This document shows, piece by piece, positions 13,521 to 24,552 of a DNA stretch of 64,000 nucleotides (position 1 is its first letter; each line of letters starts with the position of its first letter). The notes below the pieces were generated by a model that worked only from the letters and a program-made list of their open reading frames with translations, did not search any database and was not told where the DNA came from. The position numbers and the translations under genes were made by a program. This stretch comes from Zychaea mexicana (Eukaryota; Mucoromycota; Mucoromycetes; Mucorales; Lichtheimiaceae). The stretch is from the NCBI RefSeq assembly GCF_025766255.1, contig NW_026516763.1, positions 105,195 to 169,194 on the forward strand, read 5' to 3'.

Positions 13521-14228
13521 TATTACTATGAGCAAATGTTCGGATATTATCATTTTCTTATTCGACAGCCGTTCCGTTTATAAAGCCAACTCGAATGTCG
13601 GCGTTTGTACCATGGTGAAGCCGGTTCGTGTGACGGGGCCCAATATTGCAGTGTGGAGGCGGTGTCGGCAGCTATACGTTCTTAAGAAGGCAGCATTCTT
13701 TTTGGTTCGCCACAAAAGTAATCTGGCTTCTTCTTATGTGAGCTTCTTGTTACGATATCAGCAATTTTTATTTTCTCCATTGTCAACCATTCCCGGCACC
13801 TGCCATTTACTTTTTCTCTTGGATCTTGTTGCTGAAACCCTGTAGATCGTGTCTGTGCGCCTTGTGGCCTAACGGGTGCACGTATCTATTTAGAAACAGG
13901 CGGCGACACCGTCGGGGCACGCCCTGCATGATACCGGTGAAACATATTTCGTAGGACAATCAATACACGCGGACCACATACGCCTTCTTCTTGACCGCTT
14001 GACCGCTTGACCATGTCTCTTCTGCACATGTTTTTTCTTCCCTACTCTTTGCTTTCCCACCTGCTGATTGAATGGCGAATTACAAGTCACGTGACGTGTT
14101 TTTTTAAGACAGGGGTTTGAGTTCAAAAAATGTAAATACGCCCATATTTTTCAGGCCATTTCGTTTTTTCTCTTCACTCTTTCTTTCCTTCATTTTTCTT
14201 TTTCCTTCACTCCCTTGGATCCTCCTGG
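13521..14228. other. No recognised gene
   Basis: Contains one 105-codon plus-strand frame (13528-13845) without motifs, and pyrimidine-rich sequence leading into the repeat cluster. A tRNA-like GTGGCCTAACGG string at 13864 lacks the T-arm and anticodon context. Confidence 0.3.
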
Positions 14229-14415
14229 TCTTTCTCTTGGCTCTTCCCTTGGTTCTGGTTTTTCCCTGGCTCTGGTCTTTCCCTGGCTCTGGTCTTTCCC
14301 TGGCTCTGGTCTTTCCCTGGCTCTGGTCCTCCCCTGGCTCTGGTCCTCCCCTGGCTCTGGCTCTTCCCTTGGCTCTGGCTCTTCCCTTGGTCCTGGTCTT
14401 GCCTCTGTCGGTCCT
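14229..14415. repeat. 18-bp minisatellite (CCCTGGCTCTGGTCTTTC-type)
   Basis: About ten imperfect 18-bp units of a Pro/Gly/Ser-coding CTGGCTCTGGT motif in tandem. The units drift from CTTTCC to CTCCCC and CTCTTCCC variants from left to right. On the minus strand this makes an open frame with a charged six-residue period (PEPGKD/QSQGKT). I read that frame as a by-product of the repeat. Confidence 0.8.
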
Positions 14416-14668
14416 GGTCTCAGCCTTTTTCCCGTGGTCCCTGGCTGCCTACAACCGATCCCTGCTTTGGGCTGTCTAGTCTGGCGTTCAACGGTGTTGG
14501 CCACAACCGGTCTTCAGGCGAGATCAGAGGACGGAGAAATCCTTTTCGGTTTTTCGCCATAGAAATATGGTAGTGTCCTTTCGGTTGGATGCCTTGTCTG
14601 CTGGTCTGGTCTGGTCTGCCATGGTGGGGCTCGCATGAGGAGCCAGGTGCCACCGTAAATCGCGTTCG

Positions 14669-14835
14669 ACTCTCGGCAATCAACTCTCTGGCATTCGACT
14701 CTCGGCATTTGACTCTCGACAATCGACTATCTGGCATTCGACTCTCGGCAATCCACTCTCGGCAATCGACGCTCGGCAATCAACTCCTTGGCATTCGACT
14801 CTCGGCAATCGACACTCGGCAATCAGCTCCCAGCT
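14669..14835. repeat. 14/15-bp minisatellite (GACTCTCGGCAAT-type)
   Basis: About 12 units of two alternating types, TCGACTCTCGGCAA (14 bp) and TCAACTCTCTGGCAT (15 bp), in a mixed order. It directly follows the 18-bp array after a 250-bp spacer. A single related GACTCTCG copy remains at 15078. Confidence 0.8.
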
Positions 14836-14902
14836 TCAGTGTTCGGCTCCCAGCATCCGAGTATCCAGTAAGCAGCTCCTCCAGCATTCGACAACAGCAG
14901 CA

Positions 14903-15050
14903 ATTTTTTTTCTTTTTCTTTTTTGGGTGTTTCGAGAGTCAATTCTTTCCCCTACCCCCACCCCTTCCCTTTCCTCTTCCCTTTCCTCTTCCCCCACCCC
15001 TTCCCTTTCCTCTTCCCTTCCGTCCTTCCCTTCCCCCTTCCCCACTCACA
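14903..15050. repeat. Polypyrimidine tract (CCCTTTCCTCTT-type)
   Basis: A run of T then C/T-only sequence with repeated CCCTTTCCTCTTCC and CCCCACCCC blocks. It is the third low-complexity block in this cluster. It could form H-DNA-like structures (inference). Confidence 0.75.
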
Positions 15051-15100
15051 GGCAATCCACAACCGATTGCTTGCACTTGACTCTCGAAACGTAGTGTACG

Positions 15101-15184
15101 TCATGGTTCCCACTCGTTTGTACCATGATGGCTGGGTTTGTGGTTGATTGACCCAGCCAAATGTGTGGGAGACTGGGACTCCCA
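15101..15184. other. Three adjacent stem-loops
   Basis: Perfect inverted repeats lie back to back: TCATGGT (15101) with ACCATGA (15122), TGGCTGGGT (15129) with ACCCAGCCA (15151), and TGGGAG (15166) with CTCCCA (15179). Loops are about 14, 13 and 7 nt. They sit directly after the repeat cluster. Function unknown. Confidence 0.5.
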
Positions 15185-16634
15185 GGCCGAGGCATTGGTG
15201 GCTTTCTTTTCCTCCCCCTTTTACATACTTCTTCTGTTTCTTCTTGCTTTCTTCATGCTTTTTGTATAGCCTGCAGGTTGTGCGAACTGCTTGTTGAGGT
15301 CACTTTGTAAAATCGCGTTCTTATTATTTGTCTTTATTGTCCACTGATTGTGTTCTTTTAATAAAATTTGTACCCTTCGACTATTGATATTCATAACGAT
15401 AACTTTTGTCTTTTATAAAATGTTTCTTCACTCTTTTATTACAATGAATAAAAATCTGTTCTTTTACTTTATGTTCTGCTCAAACTCATTTACAATTTCT
15501 TTCCTTGTGAAGGTATTTACGTGTTGCTTGACCTTGCAATAGTCATTTTCTTTTTGACTGTGTTTGAATCGTCTTCACCGCTTCATTTGACAGTTAGGAA
15601 AGAACTCATGTTTTGGCGTGCTCTGTCCCTGTTCTCATACAATGCTGACAATGTCATATGGCTTACATTAGATTCGTAATTACTTCTACTTTGCAATGAC
15701 TTGATCGATTCTAAACATAATATCTAGGCAACTGTTTGACGCAAGCATATGCACAGACCATGTAAATTGTTGTGAAACCCAGGACACATCAGATAGTTTC
15801 TTGCAACAGCAGGAACTCTTTTGGACTTGGAACAAGTTGATCGATCTTTGTGTGCTTAAACTGTCGTTTCTCATCCACTCTACAGCCAAGATCAAATTTT
15901 TTGATACCAAATATTGTAATGCTCATACTCATTAGTAGAATTGTTTTACAAACGTTTTAAATGGCTTTCTATCAAAGCCTAAATCCACGTAGATGTGCTT
16001 AACTTTTAAGCGATCGTTTGAAATTGAGCTGCCCTTGGAGTGCCATAGATGTGTTCATTGGGGGCAGTTCGACATATGTACAGCAACGCTTTTCTTTGTT
16101 ACCTTTTCTCCGTTGAATCTTTCTTGTCTATACAGTTACGATAGAAAAAGTGGTCGTGTCATATTTCTCACTTGTCACCCACATGTGGCATAAAACACAG
16201 TGGCTGCGACCAGTCGGCGCTTGAGAGTAATGAGACAGTACTGTACGATATGATAATTCTCAAACTTCGGACTGCCTTCCGATGATTTTCCGTACAAGGC
16301 TACTACATTTACCAATACGATCTTATATATTGAAGCCCTTTGCTTTGTACCAAATAAAAGTAATTTTTTTACGGCATCTTATCGTCGCCCTTTGTACTGC
16401 ACTTTTCCTAACAAGAAATAACCCCATCGACTACTTAAGGCCAATATTTGATTTGGCGGACTACATGCATCAAACGTACGGTACACCATTCGCTTGATGG
16501 ATGATAGATTCATGTACTTAAATGTCTGTCGTCTCTACACAATATATGCTATGATACATACTGTACTTGTATATTTGGATCAAGCTAGGACAAGATATCC
16601 TAAATTATTAAAGTTACCCTTTTCAACAACATAG
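15185..16634. other. No recognised gene
   Basis: AT-rich sequence with short open frames on both strands. The minus-strand frame 15910-15686 and plus-strand frame 16282-16497 show no motif. I see no repeat. Confidence 0.35.
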
Positions 16635-17875
16635 GTTAATGCGGTTGACCTATACCGCCAATGAAAGACTTTGTCTGACTGCTCATGAAAGTTCCATCTT
16701 ATTTTATTGGAGACGTGCTCTCCAGCATCCAGACAATGCCTTAGGTAACCGGAAACCGGTCATCAGGGCTTCGATTGATGCCACAATATCCAGAACATAG
16801 AGGTTTGCTGCAGAAACAACAACGACGACGTTGGAAATACAAGTTTGTCTTGAATGCTTTTGAAAGCTTCAAATGCTCCCAAAAGCTTTCAAATGCTTTC
16901 GAAGACTTCAAAAAGCATCAAATTACAAATTTCCGACGAACAACAACGACAATGACAACAATCCACCAACAGAAACAAATCAAGAGGCTCACGTGTATAA
17001 GAGATACGAATCAGAGCGCACCATACAACATCTCGATTACATACTTCACTTGACACGCGAGCCACTTTAATTGTGTTAAGTTTTTGATATTGATGGCGAG
17101 ACCTATGACTCATTATTCGATGGGAGAATTATTTACAGAGGCGGGCAGCGAGCGATGGGAAGTGTTTACCTATTGGAGATTCGAGGCTAACATCGTACCC
17201 TGCTTGACAAACTACTAAGCCTCAGAACATATTCCACAAAAACATCAGCAAATCATTGCATCTGTCGTACAAAATGTCCGTCAATAGAAGCCATTGTCCT
17301 CATATACCAAGTGCTGCTGATGCTTTAGCAACCATGTCATGATTACATCAAATAAGGCAGCATCAATACCAACAACAATAACAAAAATAACAACAACGTT
17401 GGTACTAATGGTAGAAGGCTATATCCACTTTTCCCAGTTGCTTAAAAACATATCTCATTTGGCAATTACTTTTCTTTTGGAATACTTCGCTTCGAGCGAA
17501 GAAATTATCCGTGACGAATTACTGGTTATGATACCGGAAGATAAGACATTTGGAGGCAATCAAGCTGGACGCTTGCAAATAAGGCCTTGTGACGACGAAA
17601 GGGATGGGCTCAGCATTACTATACTTGACGACAGCAATACTGTTTCAGATATATAAATGGTGGCATTCGGTACTGCTTTTTGATTAGCGGATATAGACCT
17701 CTACCGCCTACCATTGAACACACCCTCGGGCGTGAGAAAGTTGCTTGAAGGCTTCAACTCGCTCAAGATGCTTTGTGCACAAGGTTGCGGGTCTGTGCTG
17801 GGAGAATGGCAAACTATGTTTTATTGTGCTAAAACCAAAAGTGCTCGTGTCGACATTGGCAAAAGATGATGATAC
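16635..17875 (+). pseudogene. Decayed gene, unidentified (possibly F-box/TPR-type)
   Basis: Protein-like stretches lie in several plus frames: RLTYTANERLCLTAHESSI, then FYWRRALQHPDNALGNRKP (16640-16800); HVYKRYESERTIQHLDYIL (to 17070); DGETYDSLFDGRIIYRGG (near 17090); LVMIPEDKTFGGNQAGRLQI (17339-17656); and NTPSGVRKLLEGFNSLKMLC (near 17690-17870). Stops and frame changes separate them. RALQHPDNAL recalls TPR helices found in Mucorales F-box proteins, but this is weak. An HVYK motif links it loosely to the 11.9-kb frame. Confidence 0.35.
16860..16929 (+). repeat. Dispersed 70-bp repeat, copy 1
   Basis: Aligns without gaps to 61211-61280 with roughly 75-80% identity by eye. It is built of short AAGCTTTC/GAAAGCTT-like pieces and is partly self-complementary (GAAAGCTT at 16862, AAGCTTTC at 16882). 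Confidence 0.6.
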
Positions 17876-18509
17876 CCTTTCTCGTGTTGAAAGAATGTAG
17901 TTGGATTATTGACCTTCTTGACTTTTTGTGCGCTTTTTTATCCTCTTCTTATTCAACAAAAATTATTATAACATATCGAACCGTGCATACCCTTGTTATG
18001 TATATGTTATAAAAGAAAAACGGAAGCATAATATAGTATATATTACTGTTCTTTCGTCGAAAAGCACCCACGAAAAAATTTCGAGGATTCATAAGACGTC
18101 GTGAGATGCTCAGAGGTAGCAAGCGGTACTAGCCCCCATCCGCATTTATGTGTGTGAAGAGGTAGTGCAAACAATGGATGTATATTATTGACCCATTAAT
18201 TAAATCGACAGCTGTCATTTGCAGATGCCAGCTATCTTATTTTTTCTCCTTCCGGGAAAAGAAATAGCGTTGCTTGGGGGTATCAATGCAACCGGTGTCG
18301 AACGGGTACTACTCAAGCTTGCTTTACAACGTTGAAACTAGTTACTGGTACACGTTGTCTTGCGACCGGGAACATTTATGCACCCAACTCAGCCCACCCT
18401 ATTTCTTTTCTTTCACGCAGTAGCTCTAGTATATATATAACCAATAGCATACCACCCTCTCTTTTTCTATTCTATATTATCCTTGCCAGACCTCAAGAAC
18501 AGCAAAACC
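17876..18509. other. Intergenic region upstream of the PIG-L gene
   Basis: No gene is seen. The region ends in the likely core promoter of the PIG-L gene. Confidence 0.5.
18428..18445 (+). promoter_or_regulatory. TATA-like element with adjacent CCAAT
   Basis: TATATATAA followed at once by CCAAT, about 70-80 bp upstream of the PIG-L start codon. Spacing fits a core promoter; this is inference from position. Confidence 0.4.
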
Positions 18510-19643
18510 ATGTTGGCTTCGGTCCTCAGTGTCTCGTTGCTCGTCTCATTACTCGCATATGCTTATCATGTCTTGGCACAATTCCAACAACAACAACAAC
18601 AACAACAACAAAGTTTGTCATCGATTGACAGTAAAAGTAGCAAGAACGTTTTGATTCTGACTGCCCATCCAGATGATGAATGCATGTTCTTTGGACCTAC
18701 CATTACTGCGCTTCGCGATTCAAAAACGCGTGTTCATGTATTGTGTCTGTCGACTGGTAAACGGCCGTTTCTTATTAATATCACCCATAGAAACGAAGCG
18801 CATAGTAACCAACCGTCTATATATATATCTCCTAGGCAACGCCGATGGATTAGGCGCGACTCGAAAGAAAGAGTTAACGCGTAGCTGTCAAGTACTAGGC
18901 ATTCCGCCAGTTGATGTCAAGGCACTTGATCACGGGCAAGTAAACCTCTTTTCCTTTTTTTCGCAGTGGCTAACTGGTTGAGGCGATAAGGCCATAAACT
19001 GACGCATTGTGCTGCTCACTAGAGATTTGCAAGATGGAATGAAGAACACTTGGTCGCCAACGTTGATTGCCGGGATTGTCAAAGATTATGTGACCAAGCA
19101 TAAAATCGATACAGTAAGAAAAAGAAAGCAGGAAAGAAATTAATAAAGAGTCTAGGGAACTGATAGGGGTATGGGTGTGTACGATGACGTCTCTTTTTTT
19201 TTTTTATTAGATTATCACATTTGATGATTACGGCGTCTCGGGTCATCCAAATCATATTGCTGCGTACAAAGGCGCACAGTAAGTACAGCCATTGATTATT
19301 TTAACCTTTTGATAATATACGTCTAACTTTACTTGGTAGGCATTTTGTCAATGAATCATGCAGCAACAACAAGAAAGTGAGACTGTACAGGCTGTCATCG
19401 ATCCTGCTGCCGCGCAAGTACATTGGGATTGGCGACCTGGTGTTCATGGCTGTGGAGCAGCGGCTCTTTCCGGACAGAGGGCGTGATGCAGTGTTGTTTG
19501 TGTCTTCGCCCAGCAGCTATCTAGTGACGCACAAGGCGATGAGGCGACATGTTTCGCAGCTGGTGTGGTTCCGATGGCTGTATGTAACGTTTTCGCGCTA
19601 CATGTTTGTCAACCAGCTCGTGGAAGTCACTCCGCCCGTCTAA
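18510..19643 (+). CDS. GPI12: PIG-L/GPI12-type N-acetylglucosaminyl-phosphatidylinositol de-N-acetylase
   Basis: Catalyses the second step of GPI-anchor synthesis, deacetylation of GlcNAc-PI at the ER membrane (family knowledge). The five exons read as 18510-18756, 18836-18935, 19023-19113, 19211-19278 and 19340-19643, totalling 269 residues, near the usual 250-290. The N-terminus has a hydrophobic segment (MLASVLSVSLLVSLLAYAY) followed by polyglutamine from a CAA repeat. The zinc-site motif AHPDDE is at about residue 55, then DLQDG, TFDDYGVSGHPNH and VFMAVEQRLFPDRG. The intron 18936-19022 must use a GC donor (GG|GCAAGT) to keep GDLQDG in frame; a GT at 940-941 would lose the frame. The hydrophobic anchor fits an ER membrane enzyme. 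Confidence 0.92.
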
Positions 19644-19819
19644 AAAAGACAGAGCTCCTTTTCGCTCATTTCAACCTCCCCCCCGTCCATTATCACCCAC
19701 TCACAATGCACACACATACTCGCAAAAGAAATACGCTATGAACGCTTTTGCCCTTTTGTTTCACTGGCGCCAGAAAAAAAAAAATCTTTCCGAACTCTTT
19801 TGAACAAGTCATAGTCGTT

Positions 19820-19990
19820 GCCTCTCTCTTCTTTTTAATTTTTTTTTTGTTTTTCCCTTTCCTTTCCTTTCCTTTCCTTCTTCCTTTTTATTTTTTTTTC
19901 GCTCTTTCTCTTTCTCTCACTTCCCTTCTTCGCCGCTCCACGTTTTGCCTCTCCCACTCCCTTTTATATTACCAACTTTTGTCTCTTCTT
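19820..19990 (+). promoter_or_regulatory. Polypyrimidine promoter tract of the HMG-box gene
   Basis: About 170 bp of almost pure T/C (including TTTCC repeats) immediately upstream of the ATG at 20014. CT-rich tracts just upstream of the start are common in fungal promoters and 5' leaders. Confidence 0.4.
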
Positions 19991-20013
19991 CCTAATATCA
20001 ACAATAAAACGCC

Positions 20014-21794
20014 ATGGACGCTACCACTGCTTCTCCTGCTGTCACCACCACCGCAAACAACAACAACACCAACAACGAACTTATCACCACCCACAACCCC
20101 ACTACCAACAGCCACACCAACGGCAGTACGAGTAATAATATTAATAATCATAATCATAATCATAATCATAACGACAGCGACGTGCCTGCTCCACCTTCGT
20201 CTACCGCCGCAAGCACTCCAGCAGCCTCCACACCCCCCGCTAATAGTAACGTCAACGCCAACAACAACAACGATGGTACATTATTTCTTTCTATATTTTC
20301 AAAAACACACAAAAACGAGGAGGATGTGGTGTATTTACAATGAACACGCGGGGATATTATAGTAGACGAGACACTGCAGCACAAATACGGCCTTCTTAAG
20401 AAACGAGTCCGAGAAATAGAAGAGGTCAGCTATTTTATTACCAATTTCCCTCCTTATATATGCGACCATTAAAAAGCTAAAACGTCAATGATTGTATATT
20501 ACAGGATAACGATGCCATTCACATTAAACTCACAAAAGCGATGCGTCAGATCAAACGTCTGCGTGTGGAACGCATGTATGTAATTCATCTCCCCCGCCAA
20601 AAAAAAAAAAAAAAAATGTGCTGCACCTTTATTCACACACAAAAACAACAACAACTTTATTTCTAACGAATTTGTAAATGATGATGACGATGATAGTGTA
20701 TTGCTCGAAGAACTCGACAGCTCGCGCCAATACCGTCGCGAAAGAAAAGCCGTAGCTGGAGGAGCATCCGATTCGGAAGGTTCTGTCTCGGATACGGCAA
20801 CTACGACCACTGTAAGTTTTTTTGGACTCTTTAGAGGAACAAGCACATGAAAAAACTAATGATACTCCAGAAGGATCAAGGTATGCTGAAAGCACCGGCT
20901 ACTAAACGAGCCAGAGGCGGCAAGTCGAAATTGTCCTCAAAACATCATCACAACAAGCACGACGTCAACGGCGACGCAGTAGCAGCTTCTTCAACACCTG
21001 GACCTGCTCGTAAGAAGCGAGACCCCAACGCGCCCAAGGGACCTGGCAATGTGTTTTTCCTGTACTGTCGACTAGAACGTGACAATATCAAGGACCAGTT
21101 ATCAAGTGACAACCTGGGCGAGGCCACGCGTCTGCTGGGTCAAAAGTGGAAGGCATTATCCAAAGACGAAAAGAAGGTTTGTGTGGAGCCTTACAAAGAC
21201 CCGACGACACTCAAATGTGCGTATGTGTGTTTTAACGATTATAATACCGCGGATGTTATATATATATAACATTAGGTGTATTACGACATGTACAATAAGG
21301 AATTAAAAGAATTTGAGGCGGCGATGGAGTTGTATAACGCTGGTGGTGGTGCTGCTGGTGCAAACAATGCCAGCAACAACAACAACCGTACGGAAACTAC
21401 CACAGCTGCTAACAGTCAAAAGGAGGAAAAGGAAGACGACGAAAATGTCGACATGTTGCAGGATGAGGACGACGAGGACGAGCTTCCGTTCGACGAGTCC
21501 AAGGATACGACCCCGGCTCCTGCTTCTTCTGTCGCTGGCGGTGAAGATACGGTAATGACAGAGGCTGATACGGATGCTGCTTCCCAAGATCAACAGGAAG
21601 GAACGCCGGTTTCTGTACCCGAATTGTCGGAACCCGTAGATGTTAAAGTGCCTTCTAGCCCTCGACCTACTACTACTGCTGCTGCTGCTGCTGCAACCCA
21701 GGATCTTAATGCCAGTGCTCCTCCACCTGCTACCCCTGATACTACTACCACTACCACTAATGACAACAACAACAACAACAATGGCACAGCCTAG
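20014..21794 (+). CDS. NHP10: Nhp10/Nht1-like HMG-box protein, INO80 complex type
   Basis: Likely the HMG-box subunit of the INO80 chromatin remodeller in the nucleus. Six exons give an uninterrupted 443-residue frame: 20014-20275, 20366-20424, 20505-20575, 20697-20811, 20871-21176 and 21276-21794. Residues 1-88 are low-complexity Thr/Asn/His/Ala. Residues about 90-145 form a basic coiled coil (HKYGLLKKRVREIEEDNDAI, then LTKAMRQIKRLRVERIVLLEEL), which is the part typical of Nhp10/Nht1. The HMG box lies at about 215-290 (RDPNAPKGPGNVFFLYCR, LGQKWKALSKDEKK, YYDMYNKELKEF). The tail is acidic and then Ala/Thr/Asn-rich. Identification rests on the coiled coil plus HMG box; a general HMG-box factor is the alternative. 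It is convergent with the mago gene. Confidence 0.8.
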
Positions 21795-22099
21795 TAGAAA
21801 ATGTAATCCACACCACACTCGCATACACAGCACATAGCACACACGCAAATACAAAGTACAGAGTATATACAAGAAAACATTGGCTCTCATCCCCACCTTC
21901 CTCCTTCCCCAGCACCACAGCATCATTACCAGCACGACTCACTCTCATCATTTTCGTTAGTTGTTATTATTATTCTCTTATACATAAAAAGAAAAAAAAA
22001 AAAAAGTACTTTCATTACTAATGCGAAACTTTCGGTTGTAATACGGGGTTCCCTCACTTTTATTGTGTCCTTTATTCCTCTTTTTTTTTTCTGCTTAAT

Positions 22100-23033
22100 T
22101 TAGCTGATGGGTTTGATCTATTAAAAGTTTTCATTAATGATCAATTATATCCACTACTCTTTCTTAAATGTAAATATCTTACCTTGAAATGCAACGAGAT
22201 GAGCGAGAAAACGAATGCTTTCAGATCCTGTACGAGGTAATAGAATATACGCAATCCTTCAGGGTCCTGGCTTTCCTGGACTTCCACGAGTGATCCAAGT
22301 TTGGATGTCTGACATACGTTCATTGAATGGTTAACCACATATCCAACCTACCACACTCGCTATTCTTGAAATATCAATGTTACCTCGAAGGAAATATGCT
22401 CGCTTCCAATTCGTACTTCCAACTCTTGACTACCGACAACGTTCTTTTCAGGCCATTGACTGTCGTCTTCTCTATAAACGACCACACACTATTTAGTATA
22501 TATACACGTCCACCCCCACATAGACTTCACCTCCTCCGCCTTCGCCTCTCATCAACAAGTATATTGACGATCCACTTTACTTCATGACTTCGCTTTCTCC
22601 AATGATTCGTTTCAGTTCTTGTAACACGGCAGGACTGACCGTCACTAAAAATGAGAGAAGAGGAGGTTGATCCAACGAAGAGAAAAATAACGCGTCAAAA
22701 TATATAAATACATATATACAGTTTAGAAAACTAATAATCCCAAAAACCTTCATAGAAGAAACTTTAGCAAGGTATGGTCCACTGTTTATGAACTTACTTT
22801 CTTTTCTAATCAAACTGTCATTTCTGTAATTGGAGTTGTTGGCGTAACGGCAGTGACCGTCTGAGCGAAATTCGAATTCTAAAAATTCGTGGCCGTATCG
22901 TCCTCTGTGACCCGAGCTATTCAGAAAAAAAACAAATCAATTAATTGCTCACAGACACGATTTTATAAGATAAGGATTTTTGGCATTAAACAACATACTA
23001 GTAGCGAACATAAAACTCTCCATCGTTTGCCAT
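22100..23033 (-). CDS. mago: Mago nashi, exon junction complex core subunit
   Basis: Core partner of Y14 in the exon junction complex. The short exons hide the gene, but splicing by consensus gives a full 149-residue protein, against about 146-147 usual. Minus-strand exons: 23033-22999, 22916-22798, 22644-22581, 22471-22384, 22308-22183 and 22117-22100. Key stretches are [110 protein letters not shown] and the conserved end IKPI followed by one extra Ser. All phases close. Exon 6 codes for only five residues. The next gene upstream on the same strand stops 150 bp away, so the promoter must be compact. Confidence 0.95.
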
Positions 23034-23186
23034 GATCGTAAAGATGTATAATAGAACACAGAAAAGAAAATAGGCTGGCTGCTGGAAAGGGTAAAAAGGG
23101 CAGGTCGGAGCAGTAAATTATATGTGTCCAAAGTCCATTTCACACCTAACACATTGAACGAAACTAATCCACCAAAACATTTTTTT

Positions 23187-24084
23187 TTATTGCAAAGACG
23201 AGTTTCTGTTGACAAAGGCAACGATCTCATCGACAAACGACTTTGAATACAACATCTCATAATGATCTAGCTTGACATTTTCTGTCTCCAGCTGCACTTG
23301 AGAAGCAGCACCAATCGCCTTCAAATGGTCCACCATGGCATGCGCTTGATCCACATCCACCAGCGTATCTTCTAAACTGTGAACCACCAACATGGGAGGC
23401 AGGTCATCGCTGTGATGAGCGGGTTGTTTGGTGACAGGAGAAGCAGCAGCATAGAGCGACGGATCGTTACCAAAGGCTTGTGGCACGAAATCATAGCTGG
23501 GGCATTTCCGTAAAAGCAATGCCAGATCATAGATGCCCTGAGCGCCAATCACGCCTGCTATTACTTTTTGGGTTGTTGCATAACAACAATACTCAGGGTC
23601 CAGTGTAAGCATCATTGCAATGTGTGCACCTGCAGAGTGGCCAATGAGATACAGTTGTGCTGGATCATAGCGTTTGTCCCCGTGATGCTGATGAACCAAG
23701 TATTCGATGGCTTCTTTACAGTCTTGGATATGCAATGGATGTTGAACTGCTGGCGGGGCTTCCTTGTTCTTTTCATCACGTAAGCTGAGTCTATGGGGGG
23801 GGGTGTGTGTGTGTTTTTGGTTCGTGTTAAAGAGGACTTTAGAAGAAAACAAAGGTATATTACCGGTAATTGATGACAGCTACAGGAAACCCGTGCGCGA
23901 CAAGAGCTTCGGCAAGTGGAGCGTGGTCCGCCTTGTCCTCCGAGCGCCAGGCACCGCCGTGGATGAATACCAGCAAAGGACTTTTGGCATTGGCCATGGG
24001 TGGAATGTACAGATCAAGTTCTTTGAAATGCGACTTTTCCGTGGCATAGTAACGGTGTGTAATGGTGGTGGCAGCAGCAGACAT
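23187..24084 (-). CDS. Alpha/beta hydrolase, kynurenine formamidase-like esterase
   Basis: A cytosolic serine hydrolase of the carboxylesterase / kynurenine formamidase group. Two exons (24084-23864 and 23790-23187) give 274 residues. Exon 1 ends LVFIHGGAWRSEDKADHAPL..VINYR, with the HGGAW oxyanion-hole motif. Exon 2 carries the nucleophile elbow GHSAGAH, an acid-region stretch MLVVHSLEDTLVD and a C-terminal His in LDHYEML, so the Ser-Asp-His triad looks intact. No signal peptide is seen. The substrate cannot be told from sequence; Bna7-type formamidase in the kynurenine pathway is the best-fitting known relative, and other small-ester hydrolases remain possible. It is divergent from the Kelch-BTB gene with a shared 468-bp intergenic region. 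Confidence 0.85.
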
Positions 24085-24382
24085 GGCGTGACAAGTTGTA
24101 GCAGAGAAAAAGAAAAAACGCGGCGTGGCTAAAATGTACTTCCGGGGAAAACCAGAGCGAACGAGCGGACCAAAAGCTTATTTGGTTGCCATCACACACA
24201 TAGAAACGCATTGGCCCTAATATAGCAGTGAACCAATGTCAAGTACCCGCGGGATGTAGTGTAAGCTCTGGTAAGGCTACACAACAATAACACAAAACCA
24301 TAATAACACACGCTTGAGCAACGCACTCGTACACGCTCTTTCTTCCTCTCCTTTTCCAGACCATTTTTACCGACCCTGTTCC

Positions 24383-24415
<33 letters not shown>

Positions 24416-24552
24416 CCCCTCTTGTAGAAAAAAGGGCTGGTTAATATCCTCCTCTTCACCACTTTCTCTTCCTCACTTTCCTCACTCTCCCTTTTTAAAT
24501 AGAACACACGCACACAAAGACAAAAAGTTTCTTTATTAGAATTTAAATCGTG
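24085..24552. promoter_or_regulatory. Shared divergent promoter with a CT microsatellite
   Basis: Lies between the start codons of the hydrolase (minus) and the Kelch-BTB gene (plus). It holds a (CT)n tract at about 24385-24415 and further CT-rich sequence to 24500, on the Kelch-BTB side. No specific operator is recognised. Confidence 0.4.

Noticed and set aside
13864..13890. tRNA-like string GTGGCCTAACGG
   Set aside because: No T-arm GGTTCRA box, anticodon stem or acceptor pairing follows at the right spacing.
14190..14504. Minus-strand open frame rich in Pro/Glu/Arg
   Set aside because: It is the direct product of the 18-bp tandem repeat; no start context or splice evidence.
21303..21935. 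210-codon minus-strand open frame
   Set aside because: Antisense to the last exon of the HMG-box gene; composition is that of reversed low-complexity codons.
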